From assembly GCF_000701365.1 (NCBI RefSeq), contig NZ_JNIK01000005.1:62001-126000 (forward strand): a stretch of DNA of 64,000 bases, in the 5' to 3' direction. The stretch comes from Blastococcus sp. URHD0036. GTDB lineage: Bacteria; Actinomycetota; Actinomycetes; Mycobacteriales; Geodermatophilaceae. Shown one piece after another: positions 8,731-20,047 of this stretch (its first letter is position 1; every line of letters begins with the position of its first letter). A model generated the notes under the pieces. The model worked only from the letters and a program-made list of their open reading frames with translations. It ran no database searches and had not been told where the DNA came from. The position numbers were made by a program, and so were the translations under genes.

Positions 8731-9090
8731 GTGGAGTTCTTTCCCCTGATCCTGCTCGTGCTGGCCTTCGTGCTGCTCATCGTGCTGCCGGCCCGCCAGC
8801 GCAAGCGGGTGGCCGCCCAGCAGCAGACGATGCAGGAGGCGCTGCAGCCCGGGACGCCGATCATGACCACCAGCGGCATCCACGGCACGGTGGCCGGCAA
8901 GACCGACACCACGGTCGACGTGGAGGTCGCCCCGGGCGTCGTCATGACCTTCGTGCGCCAGGCGATCCTCGAGGTCCGGAAGCCGGCCGCCGACCCGGCG
9001 TCGGGGGACGTCGTCGCCGGGGACGACGCGATCCCGGGTGACTCCACCCCCGGCAGCGTCGACGGCGGCCCCGCCGACCCGACCCGCTGA
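8731..9090 (+). CDS. yajC: Sec translocon accessory subunit YajC
   Basis: Small inner-membrane partner of SecDF. Seen: one membrane helix in EFFPLILLVLAFVLLIVLPARQRKR (about residues 2-20) followed by the basic stop and the conserved soluble part LQPGTPIMTTSGIHGTVAG, then an acidic Gly/Ser-rich tail from about residue 85. Length 119 residues. The GTG at 8731 is the only start that keeps the helix at the N-terminus. The 161 bases between ruvB and yajC (8570-8730) hold no gene and no clear promoter beyond a TAGACT at the ruvB stop. secD follows after 12 bases. Confidence 0.92.
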   Translation: MEFFPLILLVLAFVLLIVLPARQRKRVAAQQQTMQEALQPGTPIMTTSGIHGTVAGKTDTTVDVEVAPGVVMTFVRQAILEVRKPAADPASGDVVAGDDAIPGDSTPGSVDGGPADPTR

Positions 9091-9102
9091 GCCGGGGACC
9101 CG

Positions 9103-10782
9103 ATGGCCAACCGAACGACTCCCGCGCGCCGGTACTTCGGCGTCTTCCTGCTGATCGTCGCCGGGCTCTACTCGCTCGTCCTCTTCACCGGTGACAGCCG
9201 GACCCCGCAGCTGGGCCTGGACCTGCGCGGCGGCACGACCGTCACCCTGACCGCGCAGACCCCGGGCGGCGGCGCGCCCGACCCCGAGGACCTCGAGCTG
9301 GCCCGCCAGATCATCGAGCAGCGGGTCAACGGGCTCGGCGTCGCCGAGGCCGAGGTGGTCACCGAGGGCGACTCGAACATCGTCATCTCCGTCCCCGGTG
9401 ACGACGGCGACCAGGCCCGCGAGCTCGGCCAGACCGCCCAGCTGCGCTTCCGGCCGGTGATCTGCCCGTCGGCGACCGACACGACGGGCCTCTGCGCGAC
9501 GCTGGACCCGACGGTCGCGTCCACGCCGACCGACTCCGCCGCGCCCACCGACGCCGCGACCCCGACCGACACCGCCGCGCCCACCGACGCCGCGGCCCCG
9601 ACCGACGGGGCGACCCCCACGGACACGGCGGGCGCGACGACCGGCGACGAGCCGGCCGCGCCGGTCCAGGCGGCCACTCCCGAGGAGGCCGCGCCCGGCT
9701 TCAACGCCCTGCGCTGCGACACCGAGGGCGCGCCGGTCCTGCCGGCCGCTCCCGACTCCTACGTGGCGGCCTGCAGTGACGACGGCTCGCAGAAGTACCT
9801 GCTGGGCCCGGCGATCATCGAGGGCACCGAGATCGACGACGCCCGCGCCGGCACCGAGCCGAGCACCGGCGAGTGGATCGTGCTGCTGGACTTCAACGGC
9901 GACGGCGAGCAGACGTGGGCCGAGTACACCGCGGCCCACCAGCAGGAGCAGGTGGCGTTCACCCTCGACGAGCGGGTGGTGTCCGCGCCGGTGATCCAGT
10001 CGGCCATCACCAGCAACCCGACGACGATCACCGGGTCCTTCGACCAGGAGGGCGCCACCGAGCTGTCCAACCAGCTCAAGTACGGCGCGCTGCCGCTCAC
10101 CTTCGAGCAGGCCACCGCCCAGTCGATCTCGACCGAGCTGGGCGCCGAGCAGCTGCGCGCGGGCCTGATCGCCGGTGCCATCGGCATCGCGCTCGTGTTC
10201 GTCTACGCGCTGGTCTACTACCGGCTGCTCGGGCTGGTGATGATCGCCAGCCTGCTGCTGTCGGCGGTGGTGGTCTACGCCTGCCTGGTGCTGCTCGGCC
10301 GGCAGATCGGGTTCACCCTCAGCCTCGCCGGCATCGCCGGGTTCATCGTCTCGATCGGCATCACCGCCGACTCGTTCGTCGTGTACTTCGAACGCATCAA
10401 GGACGAGATCCGCGAGGGCCGCACACTGCGCTCGGCCGTACCGCGTGCCTGGGTCCGCGCCCGACGCACCATCCTGTCGGCGGACGCCGTCAGCTTCCTG
10501 GCCGCGGCGATCCTCTACTGGCTGGCGATCGGGGACGTGAAGGGCTTCGCCTTCACCCTGGGCATGTCCACCGTGCTCGACCTCGTGGTCGTCTTCCTCT
10601 TCACCCATCCGCTGATGGCGGTCCTCTCCCGCTACAAGAAGTTCGGCGACAGCCGTTTCTCCGGGCTGGGCCGCAACATCGACCGGCCGCGGGTCCCCCG
10701 GCCGGAGGCCGGCGGCGGGCGGCAGCTGGTCGGCGCGGGCGCCGGATCCGGCACCACGGCGACCGACGGGAGCAAGGCATGA
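9103..10782 (+). CDS. secD: Protein translocase subunit SecD
   Basis: Proton-driven membrane protein that helps pull preproteins out of the SecYEG channel. Seen: N-terminal helix (about 11-27), the signature LGLDLRGG at about 37-44, a large periplasmic-type domain, and six C-terminal helices from about residue 350, including the region with TADSFVVYFERIKDE. Between the two ferredoxin-like parts, residues about 138-195 form a Thr-Pro-Ala-Asp low-complexity tract absent from typical SecD. Total length 559 residues. The stop overlaps the secF start (ATGA), so the two are made together. Confidence 0.95.
   Translation: MANRTTPARRYFGVFLLIVAGLYSLVLFTGDSRTPQLGLDLRGGTTVTLTAQTPGGGAPDPEDLELARQIIEQRVNGLGVAEAEVVTEGDSNIVISVPGDDGDQARELGQTAQLRFRPVICPSATDTTGLCATLDPTVASTPTDSAAPTDAATPTDTAAPTDAAAPTDGATPTDTAGATTGDEPAAPVQAATPEEAAPGFNALRCDTEGAPVLPAAPDSYVAACSDDGSQKYLLGPAIIEGTEIDDARAGTEPSTGEWIVLLDFNGDGEQTWAEYTAAHQQEQVAFTLDERVVSAPVIQSAITSNPTTITGSFDQEGATELSNQLKYGALPLTFEQATAQSISTELGAEQLRAGLIAGAIGIALVFVYALVYYRLLGLVMIASLLLSAVVVYACLVLLGRQIGFTLSLAGIAGFIVSIGITADSFVVYFERIKDEIREGRTLRSAVPRAWVRARRTILSADAVSFLAAAILYWLAIGDVKGFAFTLGMSTVLDLVVVFLFTHPLMAVLSRYKKFGDSRFSGLGRNIDRPRVPRPEAGGGRQLVGAGAGSGTTATDGSKA
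9514..9687 (+). repeat. In-frame Thr-Pro-rich low-complexity repeat inside secD
   Basis: The coding sequence repeats short units translating to variations of TPTD and APTDA about seven times (for example AAPTDAATPTDTAAPTDAAA), which makes the DNA internally repetitive with a period of 12-18 bases. It falls in the extracytoplasmic part of SecD and is predicted to be disordered. Such tracts can change length by slippage; nothing here shows that they do. Confidence 0.8.
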
Positions 10783-12194
10783 GCCGCGAGCACGACCGGA
10801 CCGACGAGGAGATCCCGGTCGGCACCGAGGCCGACGAGCGGGCCGATGCCTCCGCGGCGGCCGAGGACGCCGCGGCCGCGGCGGACGACGCGGCGCTGGC
10901 CGACGCGGGCCTGCTGCCCGCCGGGGAGGACGACGGCAGCGGGACCGGGCCGCGCCGGCCGCGGCGCCGCGCATCGCTGGCCCACCGGCTGTACAACGGC
11001 GAGGCCGGGCTGGACGTCGTGGGGCGCAGCCGGCTGATCTACAAGATCACCGCGGTCGTGGTGCTGATCTGCATCGCGTCGATGGTGTTCCGCGGCTTCA
11101 ACTTCGGCATCGAGTTCGCCGGCGGCACGAGCCTCAAGATCCCTGACGGCACCGAGCAGCAGCTCACCGAGGTCCGTGAGGCGGCCGAGGACGCCGGCGC
11201 GGACGTGGCCTCGGCACAGGTCGTGGGCGGCAACACGATCCTGCTGCGCACCGCGGCCCTGGACCGGGACGGCGAAGCGGCGGTCACGGCTGCGGTCGCC
11301 GACGCCACCGGTGTCGACCCGGGGCGGATCAGTGCCGACTCGGTCAGCGCGCAGTGGGGTGAGGACATCACCCAGCAGGCGCTGATCGCGCTGGTGGTCT
11401 TCCTCGCCGCCGTCGTCCTGTTCCTGGCGGTGCGCTTCCAGCCGAAGATGGCGATCGGGGCCATGGTCGCCCTGCTGCACGACATCATCGTGACCGCGGG
11501 CGTCTACTCCCTCGTCGGCTTCGAGGTCACGCCGTCGACGGTCATCGGGTTCCTCACCATCCTGGGCTTCTCGCTCTACGACACCGTCGTCGTCTTCGAC
11601 AAGGTCGACGAGAACACCAAGGGCCTGTCCACGAGCGCGCGCATGACGTGGGGCGAGGCCGCCAACCTGGCGGTCAACCAGACGCTGATGCGGTCGATCA
11701 ACACCTCGGTCATCGCCCTGCTGCCGGTCGCCGGGCTGCTGTTCGTCGGCGTCGGACTGCTCGGCGTCGGCACGCTCGAGGACCTCGCCCTGGTGCTGTT
11801 CGTCGGGCTCGCGGCCGGCACGTACTCCTCGATCTTCCTGGCGACCCCGATCGTGGCCGACCTCAAGGAGCGGGAGCCGGAGCAGATCGCGCTGCGCAAG
11901 CGGGTCATGGCCCGCCGCGCCTCCGCCGCCCGCGAGGGCCGGGGGACGGGTCCGGGTCGCGGGCCGGTCGCCAGCGCGCGGCGCTCGCCGTCGGCGCGCC
12001 GTCAGTCCGCGGTCGGGGTGGCCGAGCGGGTGGAGGACCTCGGTCCCGCCCAGGCCGACGTCGTCGTGGAGTCGCCGTCGTCCGTGCGCCCTTCGGCGCC
12101 GCGCAGCGGTGCCACCGCGGCGCCGCGGCCCGGCGCGCGGCCCCAGCGGCCGGACGGCCGGCGGGGGAGCGGCGGGGGCAAGAAGCGCCGGTGA
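10779..12194 (+). CDS. secF: Protein translocase subunit SecF
   Basis: Partner of SecD in the RND-type translocation motor. Seen: FNFGIEFAGGTSLKI just after the first membrane helix (about 88-107), followed by the C-terminal helices with the family motif LGFSLYDTVVVFDKVDEN. The 471-residue protein is long for SecF: it has an acidic, alanine-rich N-terminal cytosolic extension of about 65 residues and a basic, low-complexity C-terminal tail of about 90 residues ending RRGSGGGKKRR. The ATG at 10779 overlaps the secD stop. The stop overlaps the apt start (GTGA). Confidence 0.95.
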   Translation: MSREHDRTDEEIPVGTEADERADASAAAEDAAAAADDAALADAGLLPAGEDDGSGTGPRRPRRRASLAHRLYNGEAGLDVVGRSRLIYKITAVVVLICIASMVFRGFNFGIEFAGGTSLKIPDGTEQQLTEVREAAEDAGADVASAQVVGGNTILLRTAALDRDGEAAVTAAVADATGVDPGRISADSVSAQWGEDITQQALIALVVFLAAVVLFLAVRFQPKMAIGAMVALLHDIIVTAGVYSLVGFEVTPSTVIGFLTILGFSLYDTVVVFDKVDENTKGLSTSARMTWGEAANLAVNQTLMRSINTSVIALLPVAGLLFVGVGLLGVGTLEDLALVLFVGLAAGTYSSIFLATPIVADLKEREPEQIALRKRVMARRASAAREGRGTGPGRGPVASARRSPSARRQSAVGVAERVEDLGPAQADVVVESPSSVRPSAPRSGATAAPRPGARPQRPDGRRGSGGGKKRR

Positions 12195-12787
12195 CCACCA
12201 GTGCTCCCGGGGCCGAGGTGCCCCTCGACGAGCTCGTCGCCTCCATCGCCGTCGACGTGCCGGACTTCCCCTCGCCGGGGATCGTCTTCCGTGACCTGAC
12301 GCCGGTCTTCGCTGACGGCCCGGCGTTCCGCCGGATCGTCGACGGGCTGGCGTCGGCCGCCTCGGTGGATCCGCGGGTGGCGGCCATGGCGTCGTCCCTC
12401 GACGGCGCGCACCCGGGGTTCGACGTCGTCGTGGGCGTCGAGGCCCGCGGGTTCCTGCTCGCGGCGGCCGTCGCCTTCGATGCCGGCGTCGGCGTGGTGC
12501 CGGTGCGCAAGGCCGGGAAGCTGCCCCGGGCGCGGGTCTCGGCGGCGTACGACCTGGAGTACGGCTCCGCCGAGCTGGAGATGCACACCGACTCGATCAC
12601 TGCGGGCCAGCGGGTCCTGGTCGTGGACGACGTGCTCGCGACCGGCGGCACGCTGGCCGCGACGATCGGCCTGGTGGAGCAGCTCGGCGGTGTCGTCAGC
12701 GCGGTGGCGGTGGTCGTGGAGCTCGCGGAGCTGGGCGGCCGTCAGGTGCTCGCGCCGCACACGGTGCACGCCCTCTGGACCACCTGA
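12191..12787 (+). CDS. apt: Adenine phosphoribosyltransferase
   Basis: Purine salvage enzyme converting adenine and PRPP to AMP. Seen: PDFPSPGIVFRDLTPVF at the N-terminus as in all Apt proteins, the RKAGKLP segment, and the PRPP loop VLVVDDVLATGGT. Residues about 60-75 (SVDPRVAAMASSLDGAHPG) form a short insertion relative to E. coli Apt. Length 198 residues. GTG at 12191 is inside a GTGA overlap with secF. The secF-apt-rel order is conserved in actinobacteria and places purine salvage beside (p)ppGpp metabolism. Confidence 0.95.
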   Translation: MTTSAPGAEVPLDELVASIAVDVPDFPSPGIVFRDLTPVFADGPAFRRIVDGLASAASVDPRVAAMASSLDGAHPGFDVVVGVEARGFLLAAAVAFDAGVGVVPVRKAGKLPRARVSAAYDLEYGSAELEMHTDSITAGQRVLVVDDVLATGGTLAATIGLVEQLGGVVSAVAVVVELAELGGRQVLAPHTVHALWTT

Positions 12788-12855
12788 CCGTGCCGGCCCG
12801 CCTCCGTGAGGGGCAGGTCGCCGCCCGGAGGAGCGGTTCCGCGCCCCCACCCGGC

Positions 12856-12861
12856 TAACAT
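12856..12861 (+). promoter_or_regulatory. Candidate -10 element (TAACAT) for rel
   Basis: TAACAT fits the TANNNT -10 pattern. Transcription would begin near 12868, leaving about 30 bases before the GTG at 12901. The 113-base gap between apt and rel is otherwise featureless, and no good -35 box is visible. Confidence 0.35.
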
Positions 12862-12900
12862 GGGAGCTGTTCTCTCCTCCTCGAGCCCGTGGGAGTGGTC

Positions 12901-15363
<2,463 letters not shown>

Positions 15364-15396
15364 GCGCGGCACGGACCGTCACCCCGCAGCGCCGCC

Positions 15397-15433
15397 GTCA
15401 CCGCGCAGGGCGACAGGAGCGCTGTGCGGTGAC
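15397..15433. terminator. Hairpin between convergent rel and DUF3105 genes
   Basis: A 12-base arm at 15397-15408 pairs with 15422-15433 (one G-T pair) around a 13-base loop. It lies between two converging stop codons and can serve both strands. There is no T-tract, as often in actinobacterial terminators. Confidence 0.7.
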
Positions 15434-15441
15434 AGTGAGCC

Positions 15442-16014
15442 CTACGCGGTCTCGGGATCGGCCAGGAACGCCGGGTTCTCGCAGGTGGCACCCGGCTCCG
15501 GGGTGTTCTCCGGGTCCTGCGTCAGCTGGTCGGCGAAGGCGGCCAGGCGGGGGTCGTCGGCCGAGTCCACCGCCAGCTGGTGGTTCCACGCCTGGATGCT
15601 GATCGCGGAGCCGAGGCCCTCGTACGGCGACAGCAGGCGGTGGGAGACGCCGGCCACGAGCTGCTCGAGGGCCGCGACGTCGTCGGCGGTCGCCAGGGCG
15701 GGGTCGTAGGTGACCCACACGGCGCCGTGCTCCAGCGAGTGGACGGCGTTCTCCGGCCGGATCGGGACGTCGTACACGCTGCCGGTGCAGTCGGCCCAGG
15801 CGGCGGCGTGCGGGCCGCCCACCGGCGGGCTCTCCGCGTACTCGACGTCCCCGGGCTCGTGCAGCTGACCGACCTCGTAGTCGGCGACGCGGGTGTCTCC
15901 CAGCGGCGCGCCGGCTCCGGACGCCGGGGACGCGGCGCCCTCCACGCTCGTGCTGCAGCCGGCGGCCACGAGGGTCGCCGCGCCGGCGAGGAGGGCGGCG
16001 CGCCGCGGGCTCAC
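15442..16014 (-). CDS. DUF3105 lipoprotein
   Basis: Predicted exported lipoprotein of 190 residues. The N-terminus MSPRRAALLAGAATLVAAGCS is a lipoprotein signal with the lipobox cysteine at about residue 20. The mature part carries the DUF3105 features PPVGGPHAAAW, DVPIRPENAVHSLEHG and VWVTYDP. No activity is known for the family. GTG at 16014 overlaps the stop of the upstream cyclophilin gene by 4 bases, and this coupling is the best functional hint: both products sit outside the membrane. Confidence 0.85.
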   Translation of the reverse strand: MSPRRAALLAGAATLVAAGCSTSVEGAASPASGAGAPLGDTRVADYEVGQLHEPGDVEYAESPPVGGPHAAAWADCTGSVYDVPIRPENAVHSLEHGAVWVTYDPALATADDVAALEQLVAGVSHRLLSPYEGLGSAISIQAWNHQLAVDSADDPRLAAFADQLTQDPENTPEPGATCENPAFLADPETA

Positions 16015-16850
16015 TGCACGACCGTCATCGAGGTGATCGTCACCGGGGTGTTCGGGGCGCCGCCGCCGGGGCTCGGCTCGAACGAGCCGTCGTTGCCGGC
16101 CGCCGCGATCTGGTCGAGGACGGCCAGGCCCGCCTCGTCCACGGTGCCGACGGGGGTGTAGTCCGGCGGCAGCTGGGTGTCGACGAAGCACAGGAAGAAC
16201 TGGCTGCCGGTCGAGCCGGGCGCGCCGCTGTTCGCCATCGCGATCGTGCCCCGCGGGTAGGTCGTCCCCTCGGGGGTCTCCTCGTAGAACCGGTAGCCGG
16301 GGCCGCCCTGACCGGTGCCGGTCGGGTCGCCGCACTGCAGGACGCCGAAGGTCGGCTGGTTGACCTCGCGGTGGCACGGGGAGCCGTCGAAGAACCCGAC
16401 CGAGGCCAGGTAGGCGAAGCTCGAGGACGCGCACGGGGCCTTCGCCCGGTCGAGGGTGAAGGTCATGTCGCCCGCCGACGTGGTGACCGCCAGGGCCGTG
16501 GTGCCGGTCGCCGGGGTGGCCGCCTCGTCGGGCGGCAGGCCCACGTCGGTGCCCGAACCGTCGGGAGCGAAGTCGCAGGTGACGGTGCCGTCGGGGTTCA
16601 CCACCGGCGCGACGGGCGACTCGGCGGCTCCCGTCGGCGCCGACGTGGTCGGGTCGGTGGCGGTGCTCTCGTCGTCGTCCCCACCGAGGCCGGTCACCAG
16701 CAGGACGGCGCCGACGACCAGGACGACGGCGACGGCGGTGATGGCGACGAGCAGGTTGCGGCGCCGCTTGCGGGCCAGTTCGGCGCGACGTTCCAGCTGC
16801 CGCTGCAGGTGGCGCTGGGCGGCCTGCCGGCGCTGCTTGTTGCTCGGCAC
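16011..16850 (-). CDS. Membrane-anchored peptidyl-prolyl isomerase, cyclophilin type
   Basis: A 279-residue protein with a basic cytosolic N-terminus rich in Arg and Gln (residues 1-32), one membrane helix (about 33-54), a Ser/Thr/Pro linker, then an extracytoplasmic cyclophilin domain. Domain motifs seen: FDGSPCHREVNQPTFGVLQCGDPTGTG and IAMANSGAPGSTGSQFFLCF, the latter being the cyclophilin core. The HREV and CGDP cysteines are typical of the actinobacterial branch. It matches the gene found opposite rel in mycobacteria (Rv2582/ppiB type). GTG at 16850 has GAGGAG upstream. It should catalyse proline isomerisation in exported proteins. Confidence 0.9.
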   Translation of the reverse strand: MPSNKQRRQAAQRHLQRQLERRAELARKRRRNLLVAITAVAVVLVVGAVLLVTGLGGDDDESTATDPTTSAPTGAAESPVAPVVNPDGTVTCDFAPDGSGTDVGLPPDEAATPATGTTALAVTTSAGDMTFTLDRAKAPCASSSFAYLASVGFFDGSPCHREVNQPTFGVLQCGDPTGTGQGGPGYRFYEETPEGTTYPRGTIAMANSGAPGSTGSQFFLCFVDTQLPPDYTPVGTVDEAGLAVLDQIAAAGNDGSFEPSPGGGAPNTPVTITSMTVVQ

Positions 16851-17063
16851 GGGGGAGAACTCCTCGGGGCGTGCGGCTGCTGCGGGGCCCGGCTCGAGGG
16901 ACTGGGCCCGTCCGACAGCGGCCCCGCTGGTCGGCCGGGAGTCTAGGCCGCCCGGCTGGGGAAGCCCGGATGCCTGCCGGAGCGCGGGTCGTGTCAGCCG
17001 CGGGGCGGCCCGTCCGGTGCCACCGCGGTCCTGCGGCGTGCGGAGCGGTGATCACCCTCCGCG

Positions 17064-17069
17064 TAACCT
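17064..17069 (+). promoter_or_regulatory. Candidate -10 element (TAACCT), leaderless MBL gene; divergent region 16851-17075
   Basis: TAACCT ends 6 bases before the GTG at 17076, so the transcript may start at the codon itself. The 225-base divergent gap between the cyclophilin and MBL genes contains no ORF worth calling, no strong inverted repeat and no clear -35 box. The cyclophilin promoter on the other strand was not identified. Confidence 0.42.
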
Positions 17070-17075
17070 GCACGG

Positions 17076-17768
17076 GTGCTCATCCGCTCGTTCCCGGCCG
17101 GCGCCTTCGGCACCAACTGCTACGCCGTCGCCACCGGTCGCGGCCAGGAGTGCGTGATCGTCGACCCCGGGATGGAGGCCGTCGAACCGCTGGCGCAGAT
17201 CATCGCCGAGGACGGCCTCAAGCCCGTCGCGGTCGTGCTGACCCACGGCCACCTCGACCACACCTTCTCCGTCGTCCCGGTGTGCGAGGGGTACGACATC
17301 CCCGCCTACATCCACCCGGCCGACACCGGCATGCTCGCCGACCCGGTGGCCTGGCACGGGCCGGCCCTGGCGCCGCTGATCCGCGGCGCCCGGCTGCCCG
17401 ACCCGTCGGAGGTCCGGACGCTGGACGACGGCGCCGTCCTGGAGCTCGCCGGGGTCACGCTGACCGTCCGGCACGCCCCGGGCCACACCGAGGGCTCGGT
17501 GATGTTCTCCCTGGACCTGGGGGAGGCGCCCGGCCTGCTCGCCGGTGACGTGCTCTTCGAGGGCTCGGTGGGCCGCGTCGACCTGCCCGGCGGCTCGTGG
17601 GCGTCGATGCTGGCCTCGCTGCGCGACGTCGTCCTCCCCATGGACGACGCGACGGTGGTGTTGCCCGGGCACGGTGGCCTCACCACGATCGGCCGCGAGC
17701 GGGCCACAAACCCCTACCTGGCCGAGGCCGCCGCATCCGGGCCGGCGCCGAGGGGCCGCGGGCTGTGA
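17076..17768 (+). CDS. MBL-fold metallo-hydrolase, glyoxalase II-like
   Basis: Metallo-beta-lactamase fold protein of 230 residues. Metal ligands seen: THGHLDH (HXHXDH motif), the later histidine in [10 protein letters not shown], the aspartate in [14 protein letters not shown], and a final histidine in VVLPGHGG. This is the set of glyoxalase II and related thioester or persulfide hydrolases, but the C-terminal glutathione-binding domain is missing, so the true substrate is unknown. In mycobacteria the homologue also precedes hisS. The GTG start may be leaderless. Its stop overlaps hisS by 4 bases. Confidence 0.88.
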   Translation: MLIRSFPAGAFGTNCYAVATGRGQECVIVDPGMEAVEPLAQIIAEDGLKPVAVVLTHGHLDHTFSVVPVCEGYDIPAYIHPADTGMLADPVAWHGPALAPLIRGARLPDPSEVRTLDDGAVLELAGVTLTVRHAPGHTEGSVMFSLDLGEAPGLLAGDVLFEGSVGRVDLPGGSWASMLASLRDVVLPMDDATVVLPGHGGLTTIGRERATNPYLAEAAASGPAPRGRGL

Positions 17769-19033
17769 GCACGCACCTCACCGCGCCGAAGGGGACGTTC
17801 GACACCCTCCCGCCGGACTCCGCCCGGTTCCTCGCCGTCCGCGACGCCCTGACCGCACCGCTGCGGCGGGCCGGCTACGGCTACGTCGAGACGCCGGTCT
17901 TCGAGGAGACCGCCGTCTTCTCCCGCGGGGTCGGGGAGTCCACCGACGTCGTGACGAAGGAGATGTACACCTTCGACGACCGCGGCGGCCGCTCCCTGAC
18001 GCTGCGTCCCGAGCTCACCGCCGGGCTGATGCGGGCCTTCATCGAGCACCGCCTGCACACCGGTGCGCTGCCGGTGAAGCTGTGGACCGTCGGCTCGGCG
18101 TTCCGCTACGAGCGCCCGCAGGCCGGCCGCTACCGGCACTTCACCCAGGTCGACATGGAGGCCCTCGGGGTCGACGACCCGGCGCTGGACGCCGAGGTGG
18201 TGGCGCTGGGCGTGCAGGGGTTCCGCGACCTCGGGCTGACCGACTTCGACCTGCTGCTCACCTCGCTGGGCGACGACACCTGCCGGCCGCAGTACCGCGA
18301 GCTGCTGGTCGCGTTCCTCGAGAAGCTGGACCTGGACGAGGAGACCCGCCGCCGGGCGGAGATCAACCCGCTGCGGGTGCTCGACGACAAGCGGCCCGAG
18401 GTGCAGGCCCAGCTCGACGACGCCCCGCTGATGGTCGACCACCTGTCGGACTCCACGAGGGCGCACTACGACGCCGTACGCCAGCACCTCACCGACCTCG
18501 GCGTGACCTGGACCGAGGCGCCGAAGCTGGTCCGCGGCCTGGACTACTACACGAAGACGACGTTCGAGTTCGTGCACTCCGGCCTCGGCGCCCAGTCGGC
18601 GATCGGCGGCGGTGGCCGCTACGACGGGCTGTCCGCGGCGCTCGGCGGACCGGACGTCTCCGGCATCGGTTACGCGGTCGGGGTCGACCGGACGCTGCTC
18701 GCGGTGCAGGCGGAAGGGCTGGACATCGCCACCGCCACCGGGGTGCAGGCGTTCGTCGTGCCCCTGGGTGCGGAGGCCAAGCGCCTGGCCGTCCGGCTGG
18801 TCGGCCAGCTGCGTGCGGCGGGGATCTCCGCCGACACCGTCTACGGCGACCGCGGGCTCAAGGGCGCGATGAAGGCCGCCGACCGGTCCGGCGCCACGCA
18901 CGCCGTCGTCATCGGCGACCGCGACCTCGCCGAGGGCGTCGGCCAGCTCAAGGACCTGCGGACCCAGGAGCAGCACCCCGTCCCGGTGGCCGATCTGTTC
19001 GAGGCGCTCAAGCGTGCGACGGTGGGGGAGTGA
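17765..19033 (+). CDS. hisS: Histidyl-tRNA synthetase
   Basis: Class II aminoacyl-tRNA synthetase of 422 residues. Seen: [12 protein letters not shown] at the N-terminus, motif 1 region, [11 protein letters not shown], motif 2 [16 protein letters not shown], the HisRS-specific [15 protein letters not shown], motif 3 GGGGRYDGL, and a C-terminal anticodon-binding domain. GTG at 17765 overlaps the previous stop (GTGA) and gives the expected N-terminus. Nothing suggests a HisZ paralogue, since all catalytic motifs are complete. Confidence 0.96.
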   Translation: MSTHLTAPKGTFDTLPPDSARFLAVRDALTAPLRRAGYGYVETPVFEETAVFSRGVGESTDVVTKEMYTFDDRGGRSLTLRPELTAGLMRAFIEHRLHTGALPVKLWTVGSAFRYERPQAGRYRHFTQVDMEALGVDDPALDAEVVALGVQGFRDLGLTDFDLLLTSLGDDTCRPQYRELLVAFLEKLDLDEETRRRAEINPLRVLDDKRPEVQAQLDDAPLMVDHLSDSTRAHYDAVRQHLTDLGVTWTEAPKLVRGLDYYTKTTFEFVHSGLGAQSAIGGGGRYDGLSAALGGPDVSGIGYAVGVDRTLLAVQAEGLDIATATGVQAFVVPLGAEAKRLAVRLVGQLRAAGISADTVYGDRGLKGAMKAADRSGATHAVVIGDRDLAEGVGQLKDLRTQEQHPVPVADLFEALKRATVGE

Positions 19034-19035
19034 GC

Positions 19036-20016
19036 ATGGAACAGCGGCCCCTGGGCCGGACCGGTGCCGAGGTCGGCGTCGTCGGACTCGGCACCTGGCA
19101 GCTGGGCGGCGACTGGGGCGACGTCGACGACGAGACCGCCGAGGCGGTCCTCGAGGCCGCGCTCGATGCCGGGGTGACCTTGCTCGACACCGCCGACGTC
19201 TACGGGGACGGCCGCTCGGAGGAGCGGATCCGCCGGGCGCTGGTGCTGAGGTCGGACCGGCCGTTCGTCGCGACGAAGGCCGGCCGCCGAGCCGACCCGT
19301 TCACCGCCGAGGAGTACACCCCGGAGAACCTCCGCGCCTGGGTCGACCGGTCGCGGAAGAACCTCGGCGTCGAGACGCTGGACCTCGTCCAGCTGCACTG
19401 CCCGCCGCCGGCCGTGTACTCCGACCAGCGCGTCTACGACACCCTCGACGGGTTCGTGGCCGACGGCTCGATCGCGGCGTACGGCGTCTCGGTGGAGACC
19501 GTGGCCGAGGGGCTCACGGCGCTGCAGCACCCGGGCGTCGCCACGATCCAGGTGATCCTCAACGTCTTCCGGCGCAAGCCGCTGGAGGAGCTGCTGCCCG
19601 CCGCGCAGGCCGCTGAGGTCGGCGTCCTCGCCCGGGTGCCGCTGGCCAGCGGGCTGCTCACGGGCAAGTACGACGAGTCGACGACGTTCCCGGCTGACGA
19701 CCACCGGAACTTCAACCGCCGGGGCGAGGCCTTCGACGTCGGCGAGACCTTCGCCGGCGTGCCCTTCGAGGTCGGCGTCGCCGCGGCCCGCGAGGTCGCC
19801 GAGATCGCCGGCGACACCTCGACGGCGGCCTTCGCGCTGCGCTGGGCGATCGACCAGCCCGGCGTCACCTCCGTCATCCCCGGTGCGCGCAACGTCGAGC
19901 AGGTGCGCGGGAACGTGACCGCCGCCGACCTGCCCCGCCTCACCGACGGCCAGCTGAAAGACCTCGAGCGGGTGTACGACGAGCGCATCCGCGCGCACGT
20001 GCACGACCGCTGGTAG
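19036..20016 (+). CDS. Aldo/keto reductase
   Basis: NAD(P)H-dependent oxidoreductase with a TIM-barrel fold, 326 residues. The catalytic tetrad is visible: D51 and Y56 (DTADVYG), K81 (VATKAG) and H121 (VQLHCPP). The C-terminal [15 protein letters not shown] segment fits cofactor binding. ATG at 19036 is chosen because GGGGGAG ends 5 bases before it; a GTG at 19030 overlapping the hisS stop is an alternative. The physiological carbonyl substrate is unknown. It stands between two tRNA synthetase genes with tight spacing, which looks like position rather than function. Confidence 0.9.
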   Translation: MEQRPLGRTGAEVGVVGLGTWQLGGDWGDVDDETAEAVLEAALDAGVTLLDTADVYGDGRSEERIRRALVLRSDRPFVATKAGRRADPFTAEEYTPENLRAWVDRSRKNLGVETLDLVQLHCPPPAVYSDQRVYDTLDGFVADGSIAAYGVSVETVAEGLTALQHPGVATIQVILNVFRRKPLEELLPAAQAAEVGVLARVPLASGLLTGKYDESTTFPADDHRNFNRRGEAFDVGETFAGVPFEVGVAAAREVAEIAGDTSTAAFALRWAIDQPGVTSVIPGARNVEQVRGNVTAADLPRLTDGQLKDLERVYDERIRAHVHDRW

Positions 20017-20047
20017 TCCCCCTCCCACATCGAAGGAAGAGATCCCC

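Noticed and set aside
9514-9687. Repetitive block considered as a CRISPR-like or tandem DNA array
   Set aside because: It is in frame inside secD and encodes a Thr-Pro tract; there are no conserved repeats with unique spacers.
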